From Pseudomonadota bacterium (GTDB taxonomy: Bacteria; Pseudomonadota; Gammaproteobacteria; Burkholderiales; Burkholderiaceae_C), in assembly GCA_021845505.1 (NCBI GenBank), contig JAJZVU010000030.1:1-42568 (forward strand): a stretch of 42,568 nucleotides of DNA, written 5' to 3'. The notes under the pieces were generated by a model. It was not told the DNA's origin and ran no database searches. It saw only the letters and a list, made by a program, of their open reading frames with translations. The first letter of the stretch is position 1, and each line of letters starts with the position of its first letter. Positions 24,473-33,935 of this stretch are shown in pieces. The translations under genes and the position numbers were made by a program.

Positions 24473-25563
24473 GCATTCCCTTCATCGATCTCAAGGCCCA
24501 GTACCGCGCACTGCAGGCCGACATCCAGCAGCGCATCGACCGCGTGCTCGAGCATGGCCAGTACATCATGGGGCCGGAGGTGCGCGAGCTCGAGGGCGCG
24601 CTGCAGGCCTGCACCGGAGCCGCGCATTGCGTCACGGTGGCCAGCGGAACCGAGGCGCTGCTGATCGCGCTGATGGCCATCGGCATCCAGCCGGGCGACG
24701 AGGTCATCACCACCCCCTTCACCTTCGTCGCCACGGCCGAGGTCATCGTGCTGCTCGGCGCGCGCCCGGTGTTCGTCGACGTCGAGCCCGACACCTGCAA
24801 CATCGACGTGCGGCACATCGAGCGGCACATCGGGCCGCGCACCCGCGCGATCATGCCGGTGAGCCTGTACGGCCAGCCGGCCGACATGGACGAGATCAAC
24901 GCCATCGCGGCACGCCACGGCCTGCACGTGATCGAGGACGCGGCGCAGAGCTTCGGAGCCAGCTACAAGGGGCGGCGCAGCTGCAACCTGAGTTCGATCG
25001 GCTGCACGAGCTTCTTCCCCAGCAAGCCGCTGGGCTGCTACGGCGACGGCGGGGCGATCTTCACCAGCGACGACGCGCTGGCGCAGGCCTGCCGGGAGAT
25101 CCGGGTGCACGGCCAGAGCCGGCGCTACGTGCACACCCGGATCGGGGTCGGCGGGCGCATGGACACGCTGCAGTGCGCGATCGTGCTGGCCAAGCTCGCG
25201 CGCTTCGACTGGGAGGTCGAGCAGCGCGCGCGCATCGGCGCGCGCTACGACCGGCTGCTCGATGAGCGCGGCATCGCGCGGGTGGCGCAGCGCGCCGATC
25301 GCAGCAGCGTGTACGCCCAGTACACGGTACTGCTCGACGATCGCGACGCCGTGCAGCGCCGCTTTGCCGACGCCGGCATGCCCAGCGCCGTGCACTATCC
25401 GGTTCCGCTGAACCGCCAGAGCGCCTACGACGGGCTGTGCGGGGGCGATCCCACGCCGGTGGCCGACCGCCTGGCTGCCTCGGTGATGAGCCTGCCGATG
25501 GGGGCCGATCTGCGCGCCGAAGACCAGGACGCGGTGGTCGAACTGCTCGGCAGGGTTGCCTGA
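24469..25563 (+). CDS. wbpE: WbpE-like PLP-dependent 3-aminotransferase (DegT/DnrJ/EryC1 family)
   Basis: 364 residues from [15 protein letters not shown], the standard start for this family. Motifs: [34 protein letters not shown] in the cofactor region (shown here in pieces, residues ~60-90), then [12 protein letters not shown] with the Asp that contacts the pyridine nitrogen, and [15 protein letters not shown] with the PLP-binding Lys. It is inferred to transfer an amino group from glutamate to C3 of the 3-keto UDP-sugar made by the WbpB-like enzyme. The long antisense frames over this gene are shadows. Confidence 0.88.
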   Translation: MSIPFIDLKAQYRALQADIQQRIDRVLEHGQYIMGPEVRELEGALQACTGAAHCVTVASGTEALLIALMAIGIQPGDEVITTPFTFVATAEVIVLLGARPVFVDVEPDTCNIDVRHIERHIGPRTRAIMPVSLYGQPADMDEINAIAARHGLHVIEDAAQSFGASYKGRRSCNLSSIGCTSFFPSKPLGCYGDGGAIFTSDDALAQACREIRVHGQSRRYVHTRIGVGGRMDTLQCAIVLAKLARFDWEVEQRARIGARYDRLLDERGIARVAQRADRSSVYAQYTVLLDDRDAVQRRFADAGMPSAVHYPVPLNRQSAYDGLCGGDPTPVADRLAASVMSLPMGADLRAEDQDAVVELLGRVA

Positions 25564-25566
25564 GCC

Positions 25567-26670
25567 ATGCGCATCGTCACCGTGGTCGGAGCCAGGCCGC
25601 AGTTCATCAAGGCCGCCGCGGTGTCGCGGGTCATCCGCACCGCTTACGCCCGGCAGGTGGACGAAGTCCTGGTGCATACCGGCCAGCACTACGACGACAA
25701 CATGTCGCAGGTGTTCTTCGACGAGCTCGACATTCCGCGGCCCGGCTACAACCTGTCGATCTCCGGAGGCGGCCACGGGGCGATGACCGGGCGCATGCTG
25801 GAGGCGCTGGAGGAGGTGCTGCAGCGCGAGCGCCCGCACTGGGTGCTGGTGTACGGCGACACCAATTCGACCCTGGCGGCGGCGCTGGCGGCTGCCAAGC
25901 TGCACATTCCGGTGGCGCATGTCGAGGCCGGGCTGCGCTCGTTCAACATGCGCATGCCCGAGGAGGTCAACCGCGTGCTGGCCGACCGCGTGTCGGCGCT
26001 GCTGCTGTGCCCGACCGCGACCGCGGTGGCCAACCTGGCCGCCGAGGGCATCCGCGAGGGCGTGCGGCAGGTGGGCGACGTGATGTACGACGTGTCGCTG
26101 TATTACCGCGAGCGCGCCCGCGGCGGCAGCGACGCGCTGCGCCGCCTTGGGCTGCGCGAACGCGGCTATGTGCTGGCGACCTGCCACCGCGCCGAGAACA
26201 CCGACGATCCCCGGCGCCTGCAGGCCATCGCGCAGGCGCTGGGCGAGATCGCGCAGGGCACGCCGCTGGTGCTTCCGCTGCATCCCCGCACCCGCAAGCT
26301 GCTGGCCGAGCGCGGCTGGCTGGATCTGCTGGCCGGCGCGCGGCTGGTCGATCCGCTGGCCTTCCTCGACATGGTGGCGCTGGAGCAGGGCGCAGCGGCG
26401 ATCGTCACCGATTCGGGCGGCGTGCAGAAGGAAGCTTTTTTCTACGGCGTGCCTTGCGTGACCATGCGCGACGAGACCGAGTGGGTGGAGACCGTCGAGG
26501 CGGGCGCCAACCGGCTGGTCGGCGCGTCGCGGCAGGCCATCGTCGCGGCGGTGCGCGATGCGCTCGGCGGCGCCGGCGTGGCCTCGAGCGCGCAACCCTA
26601 TGGCGACGGCCATGCCGCCGAACGGGTCGTCGAGCACCTGCTCGACGAAGCCCGCCCTTCCACCCAATGA
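25567..26670 (+). CDS. wbpI: UDP-N-acetylglucosamine 2-epimerase family, WbpI-like
   Basis: A 367-residue GT-B-fold epimerase. The start is MRIVTVVGARPQFIKAAAV, followed by HTGQHYDDNM, VYGDTNST, HVEAGLRSFN..MPEEVNR, LATCHRAEN, LPLHPRT and TDSGGVQKEAFF with GVPCVTMRDETEW, all family hallmarks. WecB makes UDP-ManNAc from UDP-GlcNAc, while WbpI converts UDP-GlcNAc3NAcA to UDP-ManNAc3NAcA. Placement directly after the 3-amino-sugar genes favours the WbpI reaction, but sequence alone does not separate the two. It lies 3 bases after the aminotransferase. Confidence 0.85.
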   Translation: MRIVTVVGARPQFIKAAAVSRVIRTAYARQVDEVLVHTGQHYDDNMSQVFFDELDIPRPGYNLSISGGGHGAMTGRMLEALEEVLQRERPHWVLVYGDTNSTLAAALAAAKLHIPVAHVEAGLRSFNMRMPEEVNRVLADRVSALLLCPTATAVANLAAEGIREGVRQVGDVMYDVSLYYRERARGGSDALRRLGLRERGYVLATCHRAENTDDPRRLQAIAQALGEIAQGTPLVLPLHPRTRKLLAERGWLDLLAGARLVDPLAFLDMVALEQGAAAIVTDSGGVQKEAFFYGVPCVTMRDETEWVETVEAGANRLVGASRQAIVAAVRDALGGAGVASSAQPYGDGHAAERVVEHLLDEARPSTQ

Positions 26671-26694
26671 CAGCTTGACAACCCAGAGGCGAAC

Positions 26695-27633
26695 ATGAAA
26701 GTACTCGTAACCGGCGGATTGGGGCAGATCGGCTCCCACGTGGCCGAAATGCTGCTCGAGCGAGGCGACCAGGTGACGGTGATCGACAACCTGGCCACCG
26801 GGCGCCGCGAGCATCTCGCGGACCATCCGGGGCTCACGGTGATCGTCGACAGCATCGCCAACAAGCCGCTGATGGAACAGCTGATGCACGACCTGCGTCC
26901 CGACGCGGTGGTGCATGCCGCCTGCTCGTACAAGGACCCGGACGACTGGTACAACGACACGCTGACCAACTGTGTCGGAGGCGCGATGGTCGTCGACCTG
27001 GCGAAGAAGGTCGGCACGCGCCGCTTCGTGTACTACCAGACCGCGCTGTGCTACGGCCTCAAGCCGATGCAGCAGCCGATCCGGCTCGACCATCCGCGCA
27101 ACCCCGGCGGCAGCAGCTACGCGATCTCGAAGACCGCCAACGAGTTGTACATCGAGCTGTCGGGCATCGATTTCGTGACCTTCCGCCTGGCCAATGTCAT
27201 CGGCCCGCGCAACGTCGGCGGACCTTTGCCGATCTTCTACCAGCGGCTCAAGGACGGCAAGCCCTGCTTTGTCACCCGTTCGCGCCGCGACTTCGTGTTC
27301 GTCAAGGACCTGGCCAGGACCACGCTGCAGGCCCTGGACGGCGTCGGCCACGGCACCTACCACTTCTCCTCCGGCACCGACGTGGCGATCCAGGAGCTGT
27401 ACGACGCCGTGGTCGAGGCGATGGACGTGCCGGGGCGGCCGCAGGCCGAGGTGCGCGAGCTCGCGCCCGACGACGTGTTCTCCATCCTGCTCGATCCCTC
27501 GCGCACCTTCGCCGACTTCGGGGCGATCGAGTTCACTCCGCTGTCGACCACGGTCGCCGAGGCGGTGGCCTATTACCGCGCGCATGGCACACTGGGCGAG
27601 TACACCCACCTGCGCATCCAGGAAGGCAAGTGA
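26695..27633 (+). CDS. Nucleotide-sugar epimerase/dehydratase, WbmF/WbmG-like (first of a pair)
   Basis: A 312-residue extended SDR. The NAD site is MKVLVTGGLGQIGSH. The active site is complete, with T116 in YYQTALCYG and Y142-x3-K146 in SSYAISKTANE. It shares the unusual block SYKDPDDW and QTALCYG with the next gene, so the two are paralogues. The pair followed by a third SDR, together with the diacetamido-uronate genes and amidotransferases, recalls WbmF/G/H of the Bordetella bronchiseptica O-antigen locus. It is inferred to epimerise or otherwise remodel a UDP-2,3-diacetamido-uronic acid or its amide. The exact reaction is not known from sequence. Confidence 0.8.
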   Translation: MKVLVTGGLGQIGSHVAEMLLERGDQVTVIDNLATGRREHLADHPGLTVIVDSIANKPLMEQLMHDLRPDAVVHAACSYKDPDDWYNDTLTNCVGGAMVVDLAKKVGTRRFVYYQTALCYGLKPMQQPIRLDHPRNPGGSSYAISKTANELYIELSGIDFVTFRLANVIGPRNVGGPLPIFYQRLKDGKPCFVTRSRRDFVFVKDLARTTLQALDGVGHGTYHFSSGTDVAIQELYDAVVEAMDVPGRPQAEVRELAPDDVFSILLDPSRTFADFGAIEFTPLSTTVAEAVAYYRAHGTLGEYTHLRIQEGK

Positions 27634-27646
27634 GGAGAGGCAGGCC

Positions 27647-28579
27647 ATGCGCATCCTGATCACCGGAGGAGCCGGTTGCCTGGGTTCGAACCTGCTCGAG
27701 CACTGGTTGCCGCAGGGGCACCAACTGCTGGTGCTGGACAATTTCGCCACCGGCAAGCGCGAACTCGTGCCCCAGGTCGACGGGCTGACCCTGGTCGAGG
27801 GCAGCGTGGCCGACTCCGCCACCGTCGAGGCGTGCTTCGCCCGGTTCGCGCCGGAGGTCGTGATCCATTCGGCCGCGTCGTACAAGGACCCGGACGACTG
27901 GGCCGAGGACACGCGCACCAACGTGCTCGGCAGCGCCCACGTGGCGAAGGCGGCGGCCGCTCACGGCGTGCGCCGCGTGGTCAACTTCCAGACCGCGCTG
28001 TGCTACGGGCGGCCGCGGCAGCTGCCCATCCCGGCCGATCACCCGAGCGCCCCCTTCACCAGCTACGGCATCACCAAGACCGCGGGCGAGCAGTTCCTGC
28101 TGCTGTCGGGAGTGCCCACGCTGAGCCTGCGCCTGGCCAATGTCACCGGCCCGAGGCTGGCGATCGGACCGATCCCGACCTTCTACAAGCGCCTGAAGGC
28201 GGGACAGTCGTGCTTTTGTTCCGACACCGCTCGCGATTTCCTGGACATGCAGGATTTCCTTCGGTTCATGGACCTGGCGATCGCCGACGGCGCGCCCAGC
28301 GGCGTGTTCAATCTGTCGACCGGCGAAGCCCATACCATCCGCGAGATCTTCGACATCGTCGCCGATCATCTCGGCCTGGGACGGCCCGAGGTGCCGGTGG
28401 TGCCCGCCGGCGCCGACGACGTGCCGGTGGTGGCGCTCGACGCGTCGGCGACGCGTGCCGCCTTCGGCTGGCAACCCCGGTTCGCGTTCGAGGACATCAT
28501 CCGCCGGCAACTCGCCTGGTACGACGCCCACGGCGTGACCGATGTCTATTCCCACCTGAAGCAGCCCGCCGGGCGCTGA
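27647..28579 (+). CDS. Nucleotide-sugar epimerase/dehydratase, WbmF/WbmG-like (second of a pair)
   Basis: 310 residues from MRILITGGAGCLGSN; the ATG at 27647 has a GAGGAGAGG-rich site upstream. The in-frame region before it is a shadow of the previous gene. Active-site T116 (NFQTALCYG) and Y140-x3-K144 (TSYGITKTAGE) are intact. It is a clear paralogue of the preceding gene (SYKDPDDW, LSLRLANVTGPR versus FRLANVIGPR), with 13 bases between them. The role is inferred as the partner or sequential enzyme acting on the same UDP-diamino-uronate pool. Confidence 0.8.
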   Translation: MRILITGGAGCLGSNLLEHWLPQGHQLLVLDNFATGKRELVPQVDGLTLVEGSVADSATVEACFARFAPEVVIHSAASYKDPDDWAEDTRTNVLGSAHVAKAAAAHGVRRVVNFQTALCYGRPRQLPIPADHPSAPFTSYGITKTAGEQFLLLSGVPTLSLRLANVTGPRLAIGPIPTFYKRLKAGQSCFCSDTARDFLDMQDFLRFMDLAIADGAPSGVFNLSTGEAHTIREIFDIVADHLGLGRPEVPVVPAGADDVPVVALDASATRAAFGWQPRFAFEDIIRRQLAWYDAHGVTDVYSHLKQPAGR

Positions 28580-28589
28580 GCGAATCATC

Positions 28590-29648
28590 ATGGACGAACT
28601 GCAATTCGCCGGGGCGAAGGTCCTGGTCGTCGGTGGCGCCGGCTTCGTCGGCTCCAACCTGGTGCACATGCTGCTCGGGCAGGGACCGCGCGAGGTCGTC
28701 GTGGTCGACAACCTGCTGTCCTCCGACGTGTCCAACATCCCCGACGACCCGCGGGTGCGCTTCGTGTACGGATCGATCACCGACGAGCGCATCCTGGCCG
28801 CGCTGCCCGCAGACCTGGACTTCGCGTTCCACCTGGCCTGCTACCACGGCAACCAGTCGTCGATCGCCGACCCCTTCGCCGACCACGACAACAACACCCT
28901 GACCTCGCTGAAGCTGTTCGATCGCCTGAAGGACATCGCCGGCCTGAAGAAGGTGGTGTACGCGGCGGCGGCCTGCGCGGTGGCCGAGAAGACCTACGAC
29001 GCTCCCAGCGCGACCACCGAGGACCAGCCGGTCACGCTGTACCACGACAGCCCCTACTCGATCTCCAAGATCATCGGCGAGCTCTACGGGAACTACTATT
29101 TCCAGCGCTACCGGCTGCCCTTCGTCAAGGCGCGCTTTTCCAATGTCTACGGGCCGCGGGAAATCCTCGGTGCCGGCCGCTGGCGCGGCACCGTGCACAC
29201 CGTCTGGCGCAATGTCACGCCGAGCTTCGTCTGGCGCTCGCTGCAGCACGAGGCGCTGCCGCTGGACAATGGCGGCAACACCAGCCGTGACTTCATTTTC
29301 GTCGAGGACATGGCGCGCGGGCTGATGGCCTGCGCGTTGCGCGGAAGGGCGGGAGAGGTCTACAACCTGGCCACCGGCAAGGAGACGACCATCCTCGAGC
29401 TGGCCAGCCTGATCAACGAGTTCACCGGCAATCCGACCCCGGTGGAACTTCGCCCGGCGCGCGACTGGGACCGTTCCGGCAAGCGCTTTGCGTCCACCGA
29501 GAAGGCCGAGCGCGAACTGGGCTTTCGCGCGGGCGTGGACATGCGCAGCGGAATCGAACGCACCGTGGAGTGGACCAGGTCCCACCGCGGGCTGATCCAG
29601 TCGTGCATCGACCAGCATCGCAAGCAGATGGCACAGGCACAGGGCTGA
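28590..29648 (+). CDS. Extended SDR, WbmH-like, without the usual catalytic Ser/Thr
   Basis: A 352-residue protein with a normal NAD site (KVLVVGGAGFVGSN) and Tyr-x3-Lys (Y156, K160 in SPYSISKIIGE). The strand that normally ends SS(S/T)xxYG reads YAAAACAVAE (residues 124-133), so the canonical Ser/Thr position is Ala (about A127). Other features are typical: NVYGPREILG, TSRDFIFVEDMARG and YNLATGKETTI. It is the third SDR in a row, as in the Bordetella wbmFGH arrangement. The missing hydroxyl suggests an altered mechanism or that a nearby Cys129 takes part; this is inference. Confidence 0.78.
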   Translation: MDELQFAGAKVLVVGGAGFVGSNLVHMLLGQGPREVVVVDNLLSSDVSNIPDDPRVRFVYGSITDERILAALPADLDFAFHLACYHGNQSSIADPFADHDNNTLTSLKLFDRLKDIAGLKKVVYAAAACAVAEKTYDAPSATTEDQPVTLYHDSPYSISKIIGELYGNYYFQRYRLPFVKARFSNVYGPREILGAGRWRGTVHTVWRNVTPSFVWRSLQHEALPLDNGGNTSRDFIFVEDMARGLMACALRGRAGEVYNLATGKETTILELASLINEFTGNPTPVELRPARDWDRSGKRFASTEKAERELGFRAGVDMRSGIERTVEWTRSHRGLIQSCIDQHRKQMAQAQG

Positions 29649-29654
29649 GCGGGT

Positions 29655-31067
29655 ATGCGCGGCGAGACAAGCGCTCGGGCCGACGGAGTGCGCGAAGGCG
29701 GCGAAGCCGGATCGCCGCAGCCCGGGCGTGGGTGCAACGTGCTGTTCCTCTACGGCGCGATCACCACCTACACCAACACCATCTACGAATACATCGATGC
29801 CTTCCATCGCTATTCGGGATTCCGCACCTTTTTCGGCAACCTGGACCCCGACACCGACTTCGACGTCGACCTGTCGTTGTTCGATGCGGTAGCCATCCAT
29901 TACTCGGTCCGCCTGCCTTTCGACCAGATCTCCGAGTCGGCGGCCGAGGCGCTGTCACGCTACCAGGGGCTCAAGTACCTGTTCATCCAGGACGAATACG
30001 ACCACACCCGGCGCGCCTGGTACTGGATCCGCCGGCTGGGCATCCAGCTGGTGTTCACCGTCGTTCCCGAGGCGGGGGTGGCGACCGTCTACCCGCCGCA
30101 GGAGCTACCCGGGGTGCGCTTCGTCAGCGTGCTGACCGGCTATGTGTCCGAGCACATGGATACCGGGGGAAACTTCGCGCCGCCGTCGACCCGCAGGCTG
30201 GTCGTCGGCTATCGCGGGCGGCCGCTGCCCGTGCGCTACGGCCAGCTGGGTTTCGACAAGGTCGAGGTCGGGCGCATGGTCCGGGCCTACTGTCAGGCCC
30301 GCGGCATTCCCTGCGACATCGGATGGACCGAGGAGCAGCGCATCTACGGCCCGGCCTGGTACGACTTCATGGCGAGTTGCCGCTCGATGCTGGGCTGCGA
30401 ATCGGGCAGCAACGTGTTCGACTGGGATGGCAAGCTGGAGCACGAACTCGCGCAGCTGCGGTCGCAGGCCGCGCACCTCGACGAGCGCGGCGCCTACGAG
30501 CAGCTGGTGCGCCCGCTGGAAATCCCCGGACTGATGAACCAGGTCTCGCCGCGGGTGTTCGAGGCGATCGCGGCCGGCACGGTGCTGGTGCTGTTCGAAG
30601 GCAACTATTCGGGAGTGGTCGAGCCCGGGCGGCATTACATTCCGCTGGCGAAGGACGGATCGAATCTCGACGAGGTGTTCGCCAAGCTGGCCGACGACGC
30701 CTTCGTCGACGCGATGGCGCGCCGCGCCTACGACGACGTGATCGCCTCGGGGCGCTTCGGCTACAGGCAGTTCGTCGCGCGGGTCGACTCCGAAGTTCAG
30801 GCGTCCTTGCGGGCGCTGCCGGCGCGCGCGCAGCCGGCCGAGCGCTCGCCCGGGCGCGGCGCGACGCTGCCGCTGTCGACCGCGCCGCTGCGTTCGCAGC
30901 CGCCGATGATCTACCAGGCCTTCATGGGCCTGCCGCCGTCGTGGGGTGCCGCGCTGCGCGGCGCGCACCGCCGTGCATACCCGGTATGGTGCGCGCTGCC
31001 GCGGCCTTTGCGCAGGGTTCTCAAGTCACCGCTGCGACTGGCGGTGAAGTGGTTGAAGCGGCCGTGA
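29655..31067 (+). CDS. Putative GT-B glycosyltransferase with basic C-terminal tail
   Basis: A 470-residue protein without a secretion signal. A nucleotide-sugar transferase fold is suggested by the C-terminal donor-site pattern QVSPRVFEAIAAGTVLVLFEGNYSGVVEPG, the analogue of E-x7-E/G-x-P in GT-B enzymes. Other landmarks are FIQDEYDHTRR, VLTGYVSEH, VVGYRGRPLPVRYG and LGCESGSNVFDWDG. The same landmarks recur in the N-terminal half of the next gene's product. The last ~35 residues (LPRPLRRVLKSPLRL) form a basic amphipathic tail, perhaps for membrane contact. No specific function is assigned; cluster context supports a role in glycan assembly. Confidence 0.75.
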   Translation: MRGETSARADGVREGGEAGSPQPGRGCNVLFLYGAITTYTNTIYEYIDAFHRYSGFRTFFGNLDPDTDFDVDLSLFDAVAIHYSVRLPFDQISESAAEALSRYQGLKYLFIQDEYDHTRRAWYWIRRLGIQLVFTVVPEAGVATVYPPQELPGVRFVSVLTGYVSEHMDTGGNFAPPSTRRLVVGYRGRPLPVRYGQLGFDKVEVGRMVRAYCQARGIPCDIGWTEEQRIYGPAWYDFMASCRSMLGCESGSNVFDWDGKLEHELAQLRSQAAHLDERGAYEQLVRPLEIPGLMNQVSPRVFEAIAAGTVLVLFEGNYSGVVEPGRHYIPLAKDGSNLDEVFAKLADDAFVDAMARRAYDDVIASGRFGYRQFVARVDSEVQASLRALPARAQPAERSPGRGATLPLSTAPLRSQPPMIYQAFMGLPPSWGAALRGAHRRAYPVWCALPRPLRRVLKSPLRLAVKWLKRP

Positions 31068-31130
31068 GCCCGCGGCATCGGGTATCCGGCAGCATCCTCC
31101 TCAGCGTCACTTAATCCAAGGGGCTAGCAG

Positions 31131-33935
31131 ATGACCATCGCACAGACACCTGTCTTCCCCACGACCAGCGCCATGCCGGGTCGAATTCCTGCTGCGGTGC
31201 TTGTCCTCTGTTTTTACGAGCCGACTGGGATCTCGACTGTTCCCGAGAATGTAGCCTTTCTACAATCATGTTCGATTTTTTCAGTGAGTGTCGTCAACCT
31301 CTACGAGCATGGTCGCAACGGCGGTGCGTTATCGCTGTCGGAGCATTTCAATCTCGAATCCTTCGATGTTGTGGTTCTGCATAATTCGATATCGTACAAC
31401 GTCGACAATCTGCGCAGCATCGATCAGTTCCTGGATATTCCATTAAAGGCGTTTCGGGGGGTGAAAGTCCTGATGAAGCAGGACGAAAATTATCGTTTTC
31501 GAGAGCTTGCCGCCTATATCGGTGACGTCGGTTTCGACCTCATTCTGACTTGTCTTCCAGCAGAGGCGATTCCTTTGATCTATCCTCCGGAGCAGGTTGG
31601 AAGTGCGCGATTTCTTCGCATGCTGACAGGGTACGTTACCCCGAGCCTGCGCAGTATCCAGGCCCCCGATTCAGAACGATCGATTGATATTGGTTATCGT
31701 GGATCAATACAGCCGCTTTCCTTTGGAAGGCTGGCTTACGAGAAGCGACAGATTGGTCATGAGGTAGAGCGTCTACTCCAGGGGGAAGGGCTGCGGCTCG
31801 ATATTTCAAGCCGTTGGGAGGATCGCTTCGGAGGCGTTGCGTGGCTAAATTTTCTTGCCAAATGCAAGGCAACTCTGGGGGTTGAGTCAGCCGCTAGCGT
31901 ATTTGATCTGGCCGGTGATCTTGCGGCGCGCTGCGAGGAAATTGAAAGGCGGCATGGTAGCTTTCGGGAGGACGCCGATTATGCCGAGCTGTACCTGGCG
32001 GAGTTGGCCGACCTCGAAGGCAATATTGCATACAGTCAGATATCGCCTCGCCATTTCGAGGCGGCGGCCACGCGTACCTTGCAGATCATGTATCCGGGGA
32101 AATATTCCGGGATCTTCAAGGCAGGGCTTCATTACGTTGAACTGCAGCGTGACGCTTCGAATATCGATCAAGTCCTGGTCATCCTGCGCGACGACAACCA
32201 CCGTGAGCGCATTGTGCGCCGGGCATACGACGACATCATCGCAAACCCCGAATATTGGATTGAAACATTCGTTCGGCGACTCGATACCCATATTCTCCGC
32301 GAGTTACGACGCAAGCGCGCTGGCCCCACACGCCGCTTGACCCTCTCCCGGGGCAAGCGCAATGTCCTGCTCTTATGTGCGCATCGCCCCGCGTTGGATC
32401 CGCGTCTGGACTGGATTGCCGGTGGCGTTCCGGACGGCCTGTGTGTGACGCGCATGGGCGTCCTTCAGGCAGAGCCGCGCGAGAGCCTGGAAGAGAGCGC
32501 CGATAGTGGATTTGTGATGGCGAGCTCGAAGCGGCCACCATCGACTGCAGAGTTGGCACGCATGCGGCGGCTCGTCTCGAAGGATGAGGGGGGGCAGGCG
32601 GCATTGGCTGAGCTGCTGTTTTGGAACCAGATCGTGCAGACTGGTGATGCTTCGATTATTGAATATTTTGGGTCGCCAGTGGAAGGCCCTCGTTTACAGG
32701 CTTTTCGCTGGTACCTTCAGCATTTTCGTGACGTAGCTGCAACGCTGCTTGCGCAGGCGGAGACGCTGCGGGGGTTTCAAGCAGTCATCGCCACGGATCT
32801 CGACACCCTGGTACCTGCACTGATCTTGAAGGCCATGTACGGCGTTCCGGTGCTCTACGATGCCCATGAATATTGGGCAGCATCGGATGTTGACGCTTGG
32901 GAATTCGAGCGTGACTACTGGCTCGACCTGGAACGTCGACTGGTGCGGCATGTAAACCATGCGCAGACTGTGTCCAGTGGGCTGGCGCGATTGCTTTCGT
33001 CGAACACAGGCCTGCCATTCGATGTCGTGGCGAACTGCGAGCCGCGATCAGCCAGAATTGAGGGGGAAATGGCCGGCCCGCGGAGAAATGATGAGGCAGT
33101 GCGTTTCTTATTCCAGGGAAATTTCGCTGCGCGACGTGGCCTCGAGGAGCTGATCCTCGCATGGCCAAGGATGGATCCGAGGGCCGTTTTGTTGTTGCGC
33201 GGGCCGATGAGTGTGTTTCGCGCGGAAATGTTGGGACTCGCAGACAAGACAGGGCTGCTGGGAAGCCGAATTTTGTTTCCCGACCCGGTTTCGGAGCGCG
33301 AACTCGTGGCTGCGATCACGGAAGCAGATGTCGGCCTCATACCCTACACTCCATTCGGCGAAAATTATAAGAATTGCTGCCCGAATAAGATGTCGCAATA
33401 CATGGCTGCGGGGCGTCCGATACTAGCCAACCATACGTCCTTTGTTGCCGAGATCATGGAGCAATCGGGTGCCGGAATTGTCGTTGATTTCAATCACACC
33501 GAGGAGTTAATCGCGGCAGTGGCTCGCTTTGTTCACGATGAGTCGTGGCGACTAGGCATGGCCGAAGCCGCCGCCTCGTACTTCACCGGAGTGTTCCATT
33601 GGGAGAGAGTGAGTCACGGAATGTATGAGCGCTTGCTGAGTTTCTGCGCGATGCGCTCGGGCGCGACCTTGCGCATCTATCGCGAGCGCACGTATGGGAG
33701 GCTCTATCGCACGGAGAGGGCGGTCTTTCGCAGGGAAGATCCAGTTGGCGGGCGATTGGGCAGGCTGTTGCGGCCGATGTGGCGGAGGCTTCCGGAGCCG
33801 ACGCGTCGTGTCCTCAAGCCCTACGCGGTGCGAGTGCTGAGGTCCTCAACCAGTGCACGACGGCGGCTGCATGGCGTCCTGGGCAAGTGTCTTCGCATGC
33901 GAGGTGCGCGTCCTTCGAGCGGGCGAGGTGTCTGA
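31131..33935 (+). CDS. Two-domain glycosyltransferase, low G+C, probably acquired
   Basis: 934 residues. The N-half (~15-395) is a homologue of the preceding protein: KQDENYRF, MLTGYVTP, DIGYRGSIQPLSFG, LGVESAASVFDLAG and QISPRHFEAA..MYPGKYSGIFKAG. The C-half (~408-850) is a GT4-like GT-B enzyme (VLYDAHEYWAASDVDAWEFE, FLFQGNFAARRGLEEL, PFGENYKNCCPNKMSQYMAAGRPI) resembling the 37751-38881 product. A basic tail with LPEPTRRVLKP echoes the LPRPLRRVLK tail of the previous protein. Base composition is distinctly lower: 31681-31740 has 28 G+C of 60 by count, against 48 of 60 at 38041-38100. TTA codons occur, unlike in the neighbours. It is inferred to add two sugars or a disaccharide repeat. The stop overlaps the asnB start. 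Confidence 0.82.
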   Translation: MTIAQTPVFPTTSAMPGRIPAAVLVLCFYEPTGISTVPENVAFLQSCSIFSVSVVNLYEHGRNGGALSLSEHFNLESFDVVVLHNSISYNVDNLRSIDQFLDIPLKAFRGVKVLMKQDENYRFRELAAYIGDVGFDLILTCLPAEAIPLIYPPEQVGSARFLRMLTGYVTPSLRSIQAPDSERSIDIGYRGSIQPLSFGRLAYEKRQIGHEVERLLQGEGLRLDISSRWEDRFGGVAWLNFLAKCKATLGVESAASVFDLAGDLAARCEEIERRHGSFREDADYAELYLAELADLEGNIAYSQISPRHFEAAATRTLQIMYPGKYSGIFKAGLHYVELQRDASNIDQVLVILRDDNHRERIVRRAYDDIIANPEYWIETFVRRLDTHILRELRRKRAGPTRRLTLSRGKRNVLLLCAHRPALDPRLDWIAGGVPDGLCVTRMGVLQAEPRESLEESADSGFVMASSKRPPSTAELARMRRLVSKDEGGQAALAELLFWNQIVQTGDASIIEYFGSPVEGPRLQAFRWYLQHFRDVAATLLAQAETLRGFQAVIATDLDTLVPALILKAMYGVPVLYDAHEYWAASDVDAWEFERDYWLDLERRLVRHVNHAQTVSSGLARLLSSNTGLPFDVVANCEPRSARIEGEMAGPRRNDEAVRFLFQGNFAARRGLEELILAWPRMDPRAVLLLRGPMSVFRAEMLGLADKTGLLGSRILFPDPVSERELVAAITEADVGLIPYTPFGENYKNCCPNKMSQYMAAGRPILANHTSFVAEIMEQSGAGIVVDFNHTEELIAAVARFVHDESWRLGMAEAAASYFTGVFHWERVSHGMYERLLSFCAMRSGATLRIYRERTYGRLYRTERAVFRREDPVGGRLGRLLRPMWRRLPEPTRRVLKPYAVRVLRSSTSARRRLHGVLGKCLRMRGARPSSGRGV

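Noticed and set aside
24433-27921. Minus-strand open frame of 1162 codons
   Set aside because: It is an antisense shadow of the aminotransferase, epimerase and SDR genes, with no start signal or recognisable domain.
31131-33935. Mobile element carrying the low-G+C gene
   Set aside because: No transposase, integrase, terminal inverted repeats or target duplications are visible around it; only the gene itself differs in composition.
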